Notes: generated by a model not told the origin, from the letters alone. A stretch of 33,384 bases of DNA from Luteimonas sp. 8-5 (GCF_029763755.1 NZ_JARUVM010000055.1:1-33384); one strand, 5' to 3'. Counted from the stretch's first letter, positions 1 through 6,200 are shown. Numbers and translations: made by a program.

Positions 1-69
1 AACCGCCCTAAGCCAACAGCAGCTCACCAGGCCCTATTGCAGGAGGAGTCCATACACGCATTGTTAGGC
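1..69 (-). repeat. attC site, partial (last cassette seen)
   Basis: A GTTAGGC box lies at 63-69 and the AAC that would end the partner RYYYAAC box lies at 1-3, so the site is cut by the window edge. It follows the stop codon of the PIN gene on the minus strand. Its inner sequence differs from the other attC sites, but the bases next to the box (CGCATT) resemble them. Confidence 0.65.
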
Positions 70-75
70 ATTTCT

Positions 76-1041
76 CTAGGCATCCTTTGAGTCGAGCATG
101 TTTTTAAGGAACTCAATCTGCTCAGGATCTGTGAGTGCGCCCATCCTGGGTACAGCTACGCGCTTTAGAAACGTGAAGACATCATCATCAGTGGCGATCC
201 AGCCAAATTGATTGTTAGCAACAGCGGCGGCGAGAATTCGCTGGACCTCTTTCAGAGAGAAGTAGCCAAACTGTTCGAGCTTTGCAATCAAATTGTGCGT
301 TACAGCAAACGCACCTGACTCTGCCAGGCTTTCAATCAGTGCATCTTTGTCTTTGTCATACGAGAATGCGACGCCGTCAAAGTGTTCTTTAAGAAATGAC
401 GACAATGTTCTGTAGACGAAGAGTTTCGCGTGCTTCTTATCACTCCATTCCTTATTTAAGAATGGATGAGGTCTGTTTTCATCAAGTGTGGAGTAGAAGT
501 CCCCGTCCTCACTTATCACATGAAGATCTTCGCCATCCGGCACGGCGTCAAATAGGGCAATCCAATTGACCGAGTCTCCCATGGATCCATTTTTTCCAGG
601 GGGGTTACCCAAGGCCATTCGCATTTGGGCCTTTGCGAATAGCTCTGGTGTGGTTGGAATTGGAGTGCTCTTTGCGAAAATGTCTTTGATCAGCGCGTCT
701 GTCAAAAGACCATTGTCGACTACATCTGAATCGACCTTCTGCGAGATTGTTTTTGCCAAATCCTGAAGCTCCGCACTCTTATTCTTAATCTGTTCGTATT
801 CCTCGTATTGCTTCATGAAAGCGGGAAGCTGTGCGGCGAACTTCACATCTTTGAATTTCTTAAGCGCATCCTTGATCTTATTCTCCCGATTACGGGAAAA
901 CTCGTCGCAGACCTGCTCGGTGAGATGCACAGTCGCTGCGCCATGTTCATGTGACGCGAAAACGTTACTCAACGCATCAATTTCCTCCTTCGTGAAGTGG
1001 AAGAAGTTGAGAAGAATGTTGGTGTCGATGAAGACGTGCAT
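76..1041 (-). CDS. PIN-domain (DUF4935-like) ribonuclease, cassette gene
   Basis: This 321-aa protein looks like a PIN-domain RNase. The N-terminal strand IDTN carries Asp6. Further acidic residues expected of the Mg-binding site appear at Glu47, at Asp156 in GDSVNW and at Asp179/Asp181 in SEDGDF. A lysine-rich helical insert sits at about 50-120, and the C-terminal third (about 210-321) matches no domain I know. It is longer than toxin VapC (about 130 aa) and fits the larger DUF4935/PIN_12 type. No antitoxin-like gene lies next to it in the cassette. The ATG at 1041 lies 4 nt from the attC box, whose AGG is the only Shine-Dalgarno candidate. PIN proteins cut RNA as toxins or defence effectors; that role here is inference. 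Confidence 0.8.
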   Translation of the reverse strand: MHVFIDTNILLNFFHFTKEEIDALSNVFASHEHGAATVHLTEQVCDEFSRNRENKIKDALKKFKDVKFAAQLPAFMKQYEEYEQIKNKSAELQDLAKTISQKVDSDVVDNGLLTDALIKDIFAKSTPIPTTPELFAKAQMRMALGNPPGKNGSMGDSVNWIALFDAVPDGEDLHVISEDGDFYSTLDENRPHPFLNKEWSDKKHAKLFVYRTLSSFLKEHFDGVAFSYDKDKDALIESLAESGAFAVTHNLIAKLEQFGYFSLKEVQRILAAAVANNQFGWIATDDDVFTFLKRVAVPRMGALTDPEQIEFLKNMLDSKDA

Positions 1042-1045
1042 AGAT

Positions 1046-1157
1046 GCCTAACGCCTAAGTTAAGCCGAATTGCGTAGTGGAGCCAAACACATGGCAAGCT
1101 TCACCTGCCATGTGTTTGGTGGAACGAAGCGGTTTCGGCTTGAACGCACTGTTAGAT
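1046..1157 (-). repeat. attC site, 112 bp
   Basis: It runs from GCCTAAC (1046-1052) to GTTAGAT (1151-1157), with inner boxes around TTAAGCCGAA and TTCGGCTTGAA that form the palindrome. A central inverted pair (ACACATGGCA and TGCCATGTGT) closes the stem. It separates the PIN and DUF1780 cassettes and is a diverged relative of the 112-bp sites at 2939, 3487 and 4411. Confidence 0.9.
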
Positions 1158-1163
1158 GCCAAT

Positions 1164-1775
1164 CTACCTGGGGTGCAGATGCGATACATGGCCTACGGCC
1201 TCCTTGATGAAAGCTGGGGCGTCGCTGCGGGCATGAAAGCAGCAGCTGCGCTGACCCATAACAAAGGAGACGGAGCGCCAGCCTGCGGGCTCGAGGCCAG
1301 ATGTGTCCGGGTATGGAACCTCTATGACGTCAAAGACTTGCATGAGGTTGACGTAGAAGAGCAGGTCGAGGCTTGAACGGACTGCGGCAGGATATTTGTT
1401 GTTCAATGCCAGCGCTGATTCCTCGCAGCGACGGTATATCTCGCTAAGCGATTCATCTTTTGGCGTGAACATATGAAACAAGTCTTGCGGGTCGGTGAGC
1501 GTTCTTGCCCGCTCTAACTCCGCTTTGTACTCATCGTGCCGGCGGCGATCAGGATCAAGAATTTCTTTGATCTCGAATCGTGCGTCGCGGAAAACTACGT
1601 CTGGCGGGTCATCGTCAGGGCTAATGATCTCGCCATCGCTATATGGAATGCGAAGATTTTCAATGAACGACGCGGCGACGTAGCGTTCCTTTGCTTGGTT
1701 GTTTCCGGGTGCAAAGTAGGCAACGGAGGCTTCTAGATCCTTGATGCGTTGCTCTAGGAATTCTTGGTCTTCCAT
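1164..1775 (-). CDS. DUF1780-family putative endonuclease, cassette gene
   Basis: This 203-aa protein resembles DUF1780 (Pfam describes it as a putative endonuclease) along most of its length. The most telling stretch is PPDVVFRDARFEIKEIL at about 57-73, where Asp59 followed by Glu68-x-Lys70 has the shape of a PD-(D/E)xK nuclease active site. An aromatic GWRS motif lies in the C-terminal third. I chose the ATG at 1775 because a GGAGG lies 4 nt upstream of it; an upstream GTG at 1799 would fall inside the attC box. The gene is alone in its cassette. The family assignment is from memory of the motif pattern and the substrate is unknown. A role in cutting foreign DNA is plausible but unproven. 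Confidence 0.7.
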   Translation of the reverse strand: MEDQEFLEQRIKDLEASVAYFAPGNNQAKERYVAASFIENLRIPYSDGEIISPDDDPPDVVFRDARFEIKEILDPDRRRHDEYKAELERARTLTDPQDLFHMFTPKDESLSEIYRRCEESALALNNKYPAAVRSSLDLLFYVNLMQVFDVIEVPYPDTSGLEPAGWRSVSFVMGQRSCCFHARSDAPAFIKEAVGHVSHLHPR

Positions 1776-1790
1776 GAGGCCTCCAGTGGC

Positions 1791-1850
1791 ATCTAACACC
1801 TGAGTTAAGCCGCGCCGCGAAGCGGCGTCGGCTTGAATGAATTGTTAGAC
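1791..1850 (-). repeat. attC site, short form (60 bp)
   Basis: It runs from ATCTAAC (1791-1797) to GTTAGAC (1844-1850). It keeps the TTAAGCCG and CGGCTTGAA inner boxes, but the variable terminal part is reduced to GCCGCGAAGCGGC. It separates the DUF1780 and RelA/SpoT cassettes. Confidence 0.9.
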
Positions 1851-1851
1851 C

Positions 1852-2904
1852 TCACGCTTTACGCAGCCACTCATCAAACTGTGCACGTTGCATGTCAAAC
1901 AAGCAGGTCTTGAACAAATCTTGGTCTTCTAAGTACAGCGAATGGCGGATTTGAGTGTAAGGATTAAGCGAGTGTGGGCTTTCTGCTTTGTATTTCTTGA
2001 CCTTCGCCAAATGCCTGTTGAGTGAATCTGAGAGGAACTCGATTGTAAGAGACGGCTTTATCTTGAGTAGTTCCTGCACAAATCCATCTGCCGCAAACGA
2101 AATGAAGTTGTAGCCTGGGAAGTAGTGCTCCGCAACAGATATGAAGGAGAAGACATCTAAATCTGTTGCGGCTTGCTTTGCTCCGCTAGCCGCTGGGGCA
2201 GGGGCGGGACCTTCAACAGCGATCTTTTTTGTTTCGGATTGAGCTTTTTGAAATAGCTCTTTCGTCTTGTCACGAATACTTAGAAATTCGTGGTCGGCCA
2301 GCTCGAATAGGGCCGCGAGTGTGTTAATTCTGCGCTTGAGGTCGGCCGGGATAGATCTCTTGTATTTGATCTTGTGGTCAAGAGCACTCCATGCGTCTTG
2401 AATGGTAGTTCTAACTTGAACTTCGAACCTCAGAGATTCGTACTGTGCGTACTCTGGGAATTCTCGTCTCGCTTCATTGATTTTTAGGTCTAAGTGGAAG
2501 CCCTTGTAGCCGAAGGCGTTCTCAGTGCTTTCAATTGCCTTAATTTTGTTTGTTTCTTCAAGAACTTCGAAATTTGTGCGCAACATTGAAACGATTAGAT
2601 CAACTTCATTCTCGTACAGGCAAACAACGCGAAGGCCGATCAAATCTGTGATGTGGTCTTTTATTTCGTACGCGTTTTGCGACTCTTCAAGGGCTGTCTG
2701 ATACTTGCGCGAGAATTTGCGAATACACTCTTCGCGATCCTTCAGTCTCGAAGTGACGGTTGGTTTCTCAAGGCCTGACACGCGGGCAAGTAAAGAAACT
2801 ACAAGTGACCTGAAGAAATCCTCGGCACCGTGTAGCAGCTCGCTGTTGTCGTTGTGATACTCGCGGAAGGCTGATTTTTCAGCTTCGAAGTCGAGCGATG
2901 CCAT
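1852..2904 (-). CDS. RelA/SpoT-domain nucleotide pyrophosphokinase, cassette gene
   Basis: The 350-aa protein carries a RelA/SpoT synthetase domain at about 45-215. Visible motifs are SRLKDREE (52-59), DLIGLRVVCLY (87-97), GYKGFHLDL (132-140) and EVQVRTTIQDAWSALDH (161-177), which supply the ATP- and nucleotide-binding residues of the family. It has no HD hydrolase domain, and none of the TGS or ACT domains of long RelA/SpoT. An Ala/Pro-rich linker (about 229-247) leads to a C-terminal region of about 100 aa that I do not recognise. The ATG at 2904 has GGAG 6 nt upstream; a TTG at 2916 is less likely. Such short synthetases make (p)ppGpp or, as toxSAS/CapRel toxins, make ppApp or modify tRNA. 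No antitoxin gene is next to it. The enzymatic class is well supported, the product is not known. Confidence 0.85.
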   Translation of the reverse strand: MASLDFEAEKSAFREYHNDNSELLHGAEDFFRSLVVSLLARVSGLEKPTVTSRLKDREECIRKFSRKYQTALEESQNAYEIKDHITDLIGLRVVCLYENEVDLIVSMLRTNFEVLEETNKIKAIESTENAFGYKGFHLDLKINEARREFPEYAQYESLRFEVQVRTTIQDAWSALDHKIKYKRSIPADLKRRINTLAALFELADHEFLSIRDKTKELFQKAQSETKKIAVEGPAPAPAASGAKQAATDLDVFSFISVAEHYFPGYNFISFAADGFVQELLKIKPSLTIEFLSDSLNRHLAKVKKYKAESPHSLNPYTQIRHSLYLEDQDLFKTCLFDMQRAQFDEWLRKA

Positions 2905-2938
2905 TTGGCTCTCCAAGTCGCCGTTACTTTGTGGTGAG

Positions 2939-3050
2939 GTCTAACGTTCAAGTTAAGCCGAATTGCAGCGCGTAGCCGGACACATGGCAAGCTTTTTCTG
3001 CCATGTGGCTGGCGTAGCGATGCAATTTCGGCTTGAACGCAATGTTAGGT
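2939..3050 (-). repeat. attC site, 112 bp
   Basis: It runs from GTCTAAC (2939-2945) to GTTAGGT (3044-3050). The sequence between is almost the same as in the sites at 3487 and 4411, differing mainly in the central hairpin stem (ACACATGGCA with TGCCATGTGG). It separates the RelA/SpoT and SET cassettes. Confidence 0.92.
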
Positions 3051-3057
3051 GCTCCGC

Positions 3058-3483
3058 CTAGATAATTGGTGTGACACCGGAGTCCTTGAACCACACGTCT
3101 TCAGTGGAGCTGATATCGCCGCCGGTTTCATTGTAGTTGATGGTTAATTCTTCATCTGCGTCGATATCTCTAGCGGCTACAAACTGCATAACAAACGCAT
3201 CAGCGACAGCAACATACCTCAGGCTGGCCGGATTGGCGTGGTTGTACATGCTGCCCCAGCCTAATGCCAAGCAAGACGCTGCTTCTTGCTTCGTCAGATA
3301 GCCCCAATCAAAAACCACACGTTGCACCTCAGGTGGCATTTGCTTCCAGCGCGAGGACAGCACAACAACCGGGCAGACTTCCACGATCTCACCCGAAGAA
3401 ATTTTGCGAGACGCAAATACTCCGCGTCCCTTGGCCGTGCCTGTGTCCGCGATGTATGCAATTGGAGCGGCGATTCTCACCAT
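3058..3483 (-). CDS. SET-domain protein (putative lysine methyltransferase), cassette gene
   Basis: The 141-aa protein is a compact SET domain. KGRGVFA at 18-24 matches the SET start motif. NHANP at 81-85 matches the NHxxxP S-adenosylmethionine and active-site motif. EELTINY at 111-117 ends with the conserved tyrosine. No pre-SET or post-SET zinc cysteine cluster is present and the protein is little more than the core fold. SET proteins transfer methyl groups from SAM to lysines; the substrate here is unknown. The ATG at 3483 lies 4 nt from the AGG of the attC box, and I see no other ribosome binding site. The family call is firm from three motifs; catalytic activity is inference. Confidence 0.85.
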   Translation of the reverse strand: MVRIAAPIAYIADTGTAKGRGVFASRKISSGEIVEVCPVVVLSSRWKQMPPEVQRVVFDWGYLTKQEAASCLALGWGSMYNHANPASLRYVAVADAFVMQFVAARDIDADEELTINYNETGGDISSTEDVWFKDSGVTPII

Positions 3484-3486
3484 GGC

Positions 3487-3598
3487 GCCTAACGCTCAAG
3501 TTAAGCCGAATTGCAGCGCGTAGCTGGCAACATGGCAAGCTCTTTCTGCCATGTTGACGGCGTAGCGATGCAATTTCGGCTTGAACGCAATGTTAGGC
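3487..3598 (-). repeat. attC site, 112 bp
   Basis: It runs from GCCTAAC (3487-3493) to GTTAGGC (3592-3598) and is nearly identical to the site at 4411-4522, differing only at a few bases. The central stem is AACATGGCA with TGCCATGTT. It separates the SET cassette from the secreted-protein cassette. Confidence 0.93.
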
Positions 3599-3605
3599 GC
3601 GCCGC

Positions 3606-3920
3606 TCATTGGCCCGACTCCAATGCTTTCCAGATCCTGTCGTACGCGCCAATTGATTCGTCGCATTGGTCTGACAGCTGCTGAACGGTCAGGCCCAGTC
3701 GTGCGGCCTCGACGTTCCAGAACCGGGCGACAAATTCCTCCCCGCCTGCCATTTGGGTGGACGTTTGGAATTGAATCATCGAGTTGAGGATCCCGCATGC
3801 GCCAGTCATCTTTGCGACGACTAAAAGTCCTTGGCCGGAGGGCTCGTTCTGCGCTGATGCTGGAACAGAGAGGCCAAGAACCAGCACCGTAGCCGTCACG
3901 ATAGCTTTGATAGTGTGCAT
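3606..3920 (-). CDS. Secreted small protein of unknown function, cassette gene
   Basis: This 104-aa protein begins with a clear Sec signal peptide: charged start, hydrophobic stretch VTATVLVLGLSV and a likely AxA cut at about residue 23 (ASAQ). The mature part of about 81 residues has two cysteines (in ACGI and DQCD), which could form a disulphide in the periplasm. I do not recognise its family. A purine-rich AGGGGGAG lies 2 nt before the ATG at 3920, so this cassette brings its own ribosome binding site. Location in the periplasm is well supported; function is unknown. Confidence 0.75.
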   Translation of the reverse strand: MHTIKAIVTATVLVLGLSVPASAQNEPSGQGLLVVAKMTGACGILNSMIQFQTSTQMAGGEEFVARFWNVEAARLGLTVQQLSDQCDESIGAYDRIWKALESGQ

Positions 3921-3933
3921 TGCTCCCCCTAGC

Positions 3934-4050
3934 GCCTAACGTCTGAATTAAGCCGACCCGCCATGGGTCGGGTCCGAAGTCGATGATAGTCCTGAACTGT
4001 CCGAGTTAAGGGTGTACCGGGGCGGGTTCGGCTTGAATGATCTGTTAGGT
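3934..4050 (-). repeat. attC site, divergent type (117 bp)
   Basis: It runs from GCCTAAC (3934-3940) to GTTAGGT (4044-4050). The inner boxes ATTAAGCCGA and TCGGCTTGAA are kept, but the arm sequence (ACCCGCCATGG with a CGGGGCGGGT partner) differs from the common 112-bp type, so it came with a different cassette. The membrane-protein gene reads through nearly all of it. Confidence 0.88.
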
Positions 4051-4406
4051 GCGCGGCGGCCTGCCCACAAGGCGTGTACAGCACACGCGACTGGCCCGAC
4101 AAACACCCAAACAGCCAGAGTAAAGGCCAGCCATCCCTCTGGATTGACACCGTCCGCCAGTAGCCCATATAGCAGCATGGCCCCAAGCGGTGCTGCGAGT
4201 GCTATGCCGCAAGCCAGCAGCACCGCCACACGGCCATAGCTCTGAGGCGAGAGTGGGAAACGCATTAGTGCGGCAGCGGCTAGCCCAATGGTGCCAAGAA
4301 GGGCGGCAACGACGAATGGTCCGAGCGCGAAGGCGAATGCAGTGCCCAAGCAGGCTGGCGCAACGCCGGCTATCAGATATAGAAAGCGGCGGCCGAATTG
4401 GCTCAT
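3948..4406 (-). CDS. Small membrane protein with an attC-encoded tail, cassette gene
   Basis: The 152-aa product has about four hydrophobic segments (roughly 8-30, 32-50, 62-86 and 91-112), so it is an inner-membrane protein of unknown family. There is no stop codon before the attC site. Translation enters it at CCTAAC, giving Pro-Asn, and runs about 33 residues to a TAA at 3948-3950. The tail starts PNRSFKPNPPRY and is hydrophilic, so it probably lies outside the membrane. The ATG at 4406 is preferred over a GTG at 4412 because the GTG falls inside the recombination box. The AGG of that box lies 5 nt upstream of the ATG. A true gene is likely, though without a recognised domain. Confidence 0.65.
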   Translation of the reverse strand: MSQFGRRFLYLIAGVAPACLGTAFAFALGPFVVAALLGTIGLAAAALMRFPLSPQSYGRVAVLLACGIALAAPLGAMLLYGLLADGVNPEGWLAFTLAVWVFVGPVACAVHALWAGRRAPNRSFKPNPPRYTLNSDSSGLSSTSDPTHGGSA

Positions 4407-4410
4407 GCGC

Positions 4411-4522
4411 ACCTAACGCTCAAGTTAAGCCGAATTGCAGCGCGTAGCTGGCAACATGGCAAGCTCTCTCTGCCATGTTGACGGCGTAGCGATGCAATTT
4501 CGGCTTGAACGCAATGTTAGGC
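4411..4522 (-). repeat. attC site, 112 bp
   Basis: It runs from ACCTAAC (4411-4417) to GTTAGGC (4516-4522), nearly identical to the site at 3487-3598. The stop codon TAA of the TPR gene lies within the box at 4517-4519, so gene end and recombination box share bases. Confidence 0.93.
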
Positions 4523-4876
4523 ATCACTTGCCATTCTATCGATCGCATCTAGCTGCACCTTGCATTCATCGTGTAGAGCGGGCTCGACTAGCATTAGGCG
4601 CTTGAGGTAGGTTCTGGCGCTGTCGTGCAACCCCGCTGTGGCCAGCGCCTTGGCTCCGTAATAGAGAGCCGATATGTCGTGTGGATGTTCCTGAAGCCGC
4701 AAGCGTGCCTTCTCAATTACCTTTTGAGTTTTGCCTTTTTGCCAAAGGTCTCCCAGCTTGTCGTCAGGCTGACCACAATTGAGGATGCGGCAAAGGATGT
4801 TGCTTGCGATAAAGAACACCAGGAGGCCAAGGATGATCCAAAGGAGCATCTTTATTTGTGCGATATCAGCTTCCAT
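4517..4876 (-). CDS. Membrane-anchored TPR-like protein, first cassette
   Basis: The 119-aa protein has one N-terminal membrane segment (about 10-30, MLLWIILGLLVFFIAS) followed by a helical part at about 42-115. The pattern HPHDISALYYGAKALATAGL followed by a second helix pair looks like tetratricopeptide repeats. It probably sits in the inner membrane with the repeat domain in the cytoplasm or periplasm; the side is not clear. The gene is closest to the presumed attI end, so it would be the most recently captured and best expressed cassette if a cassette promoter is present. AGGGGAG lies 4 nt upstream of the ATG at 4876. The stop codon overlaps the attC box. Function is unknown; the TPR call is moderate. 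Confidence 0.75.
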   Translation of the reverse strand: MEADIAQIKMLLWIILGLLVFFIASNILCRILNCGQPDDKLGDLWQKGKTQKVIEKARLRLQEHPHDISALYYGAKALATAGLHDSARTYLKRLMLVEPALHDECKVQLDAIDRMASDA

Positions 4877-4892
4877 TGAACTCCCCTGTGAG

Positions 4893-5064
4893 GCCTAACT
4901 ACTAATAGATTCAAAAACGGAGTGTAGACAGGCGACATAGCCCATCTGCAACTAGCACCAGGATTTGGAAAACTTCCAAAAAATCATTGCTTTATTCCCG
5001 ATGGCGCAGCCTAGTTCTGCAACCTAATCCTGCCATGTTTCGACCGTCGCGCCGGGGCTTGCCA
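4893..5064 (-). other. attI-like end of the array and non-coding spacer
   Basis: The box GTTAGGC (4893-4899 read on the minus strand) begins the first cassette but has no partner RYYYAAC box or palindrome on its right, which is what an attI site looks like. The next 165 bp contain no gene. A perfect 7-3-7 palindrome (TTTGGAA, AAC, TTCCAAA) lies at 4964-4980 and could be an operator. An integrase gene would be expected here on the plus strand and is absent. A weak promoter-like pair pointing into the array (TTGCAG, 17 nt, TCTACA on the minus strand near 4925-4955) is too poor to call. Confidence 0.5.
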
Positions 5065-5256
5065 TCAGAATACGGTCACCAACGCCACCGCCAGCCCCCC
5101 GTAGATCACGATGACCGTCCAAAACTCCCCCGGAGCGTCGTCGCGCGAAATCGTGCGGCCCCATGCCCCGGATTTCGCGAACACTTCGCCCTTCGACACC
5201 GCATAAACGGTGTAAAGCCCCACCAGAATTCCCAGCAGCTTGAACACGGCGCTCAT
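5065..5256 (-). CDS. 63-aa membrane protein of unknown function
   Basis: This short protein has two hydrophobic segments (about 3-20 and 45-63) joined by a charged loop that includes GRTISRDDAPGEFW. The family is not one I recognise. Its ATG at 5256 overlaps the stop of the cupin gene by 4 nt (ATGA), so the two are almost surely translated together from one mRNA. That coupling, and a GC content in line with the neighbours, are the main reasons to think it is a real gene. It is the last gene of the small operon before the integron edge. Confidence 0.65.
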   Translation of the reverse strand: MSAVFKLLGILVGLYTVYAVSKGEVFAKSGAWGRTISRDDAPGEFWTVIVIYGGLAVALVTVF

Positions 5257-5630
5257 GCCCCGATCGGTCGCAACTGCTCATCCAACGAGCGCGTCTTTTT
5301 GGTGATGACGTTGCCCGTGTGCAACGTGGACTTGCGTTCGATCAGCATGACTAGGCATTCCTCGTCGGCCACGGGGTTGTGGCGGACGCCCTTGGGTACG
5401 ACGTACATGTCCCCCTCGCGGAGTTCGACATTGGCGGATTCCATCTCGATACGCAGGCGGCCCTTGAGCACGAGGAACATTTCGTCCTCGTGCTCATGGC
5501 TGTGCCAGGCGAGCGTGCCATGGATCTTCGCGACCTTGATGTAGGCGTCATCGAGCTCACCGATGACGCGGGGTGACCAGAGCTCGGTCAGCCCGCCGGC
5601 GACTCGCGCGGGGGATACGGCAGACGTCAT
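5253..5630 (-). CDS. Cupin-domain protein
   Basis: The 125-aa protein is a single small cupin barrel. Motif 1 is WHSHEHEDEMF, with His43, His45 and Glu50 as likely metal ligands. Motif 2 is PKGVRHNP, with His84 as the fourth ligand. The fold binds a metal and small ligands; this size covers mannose-6-phosphate-isomerase-like and other unspecified cupins, so the reaction cannot be named. The ATG at 5630 is chosen because GGGAGG lies 6 nt upstream; a further ATG at 5663 has no such site. It overlaps the 63-aa membrane protein gene by 4 nt, and the HExxH membrane protein gene lies 42 nt upstream. Confidence 0.85.
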   Translation of the reverse strand: MTSAVSPARVAGGLTELWSPRVIGELDDAYIKVAKIHGTLAWHSHEHEDEMFLVLKGRLRIEMESANVELREGDMYVVPKGVRHNPVADEECLVMLIERKSTLHTGNVITKKTRSLDEQLRPIGA

Positions 5631-5672
5631 GGATTCCCTCCCTTGTCCCGATCCTAACGCCATCCGGGGCCG

Positions 5673-6200
5673 TCAGCGCCAGAACACCTGGTCCAGGCCG
5701 ACGATGGCGCTGACCACGATCGACGCGGTGATGTAGCAGAACAGTTGGTCGCGCCATCCCAGCCGGAGTTGGCGGCTGGCGGCGACGACGAGCACCAGCA
5801 GGCCCGCGACCACGATTGCCGGGATCGTCCAGGTCCCCAGGCCGAGCAACTGGCTGACCCTGGCCTCGTCGTTGGGATTGAAGGCGCTCACGCCGGCGGC
5901 GAGCAGGCGCATGAAGAACGCCATGTACAGCAAGGCGAACCCGAAACGGGAGCCACCCTGCCGCACGAGCCGGAAGCCGATCAGGCCCTGGATGATGGTC
6001 ACCACCGGTCCCATCGCGGAAACCAGGGCCTGGTCCAAGGCGTCCATGGGACTGCGCGACCACACGTGGTTGGGCGTGGCGACCATGTCGTGCCCCAGCG
6101 CGATGCCGGTCGCCCAGTGGGCGAACTCGTGGACGAGGAAGGTGCCCGCACCGACTGCGAACAGCACCAGGTAGAAGCGGGCGGGCAGGATCGTGCGCAT
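5673..6200 (-). CDS. Membrane protein with HExxH motif, M50-peptidase-like
   Basis: The 175-aa protein has about five hydrophobic segments. The first contains HEFAH at 24-28, a zinc-binding HExxH inside a membrane helix as in site-2-protease-like (M50) enzymes. An NPNDEAR stretch at about 108-114 could supply the third metal ligand, as the Asp-containing motif does in M50 enzymes. It is shorter than RseP and has no PDZ domain. Known M50 enzymes cut membrane-bound substrates; here neither activity nor substrate is shown. GAGGGG lies 5 nt upstream of the ATG at 6200. It is the first gene of a likely three-gene run with the cupin and 63-aa genes. Confidence 0.65.
   Translation of the reverse strand: MRTILPARFYLVLFAVGAGTFLVHEFAHWATGIALGHDMVATPNHVWSRSPMDALDQALVSAMGPVVTIIQGLIGFRLVRQGGSRFGFALLYMAFFMRLLAAGVSAFNPNDEARVSQLLGLGTWTIPAIVVAGLLVLVVAASRQLRLGWRDQLFCYITASIVVSAIVGLDQVFWR

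Larger units (their letters stand above)
1..4899 (-). mobile_element. Integron gene-cassette array without a visible integrase
   Basis: Seven minus-strand genes alternate with attC-type palindromes, and each gene starts 2-25 nt after a GTTRRRY box, as expected for integron cassettes. All cassettes point the same way, away from the lone GTTAGGC box at 4893-4899, which would be the attI end. The DNA is visibly AT-richer than the rest of the window, a sign of outside origin. The array runs off the left edge of the window, so its full size is unknown. No tyrosine recombinase is encoded near 4900-5060, so this is either an array whose integrase was lost or one whose integrase lies outside the window. 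The call rests on site structure and gene layout and is strong; what the cargo does is mostly inference. Confidence 0.9.

Noticed and set aside
76..2904. Classical toxin-antitoxin pairs in the cassettes
   Set aside because: I looked for a small partner gene next to the PIN and RelA/SpoT genes; attC sites lie on both sides with no room for one.
4987..5544. Possible integrase gene on the plus strand at the array end
   Set aside because: The 185-aa reading has no tyrosine recombinase boxes and overlaps the cupin and 63-aa genes; it is a shadow frame.
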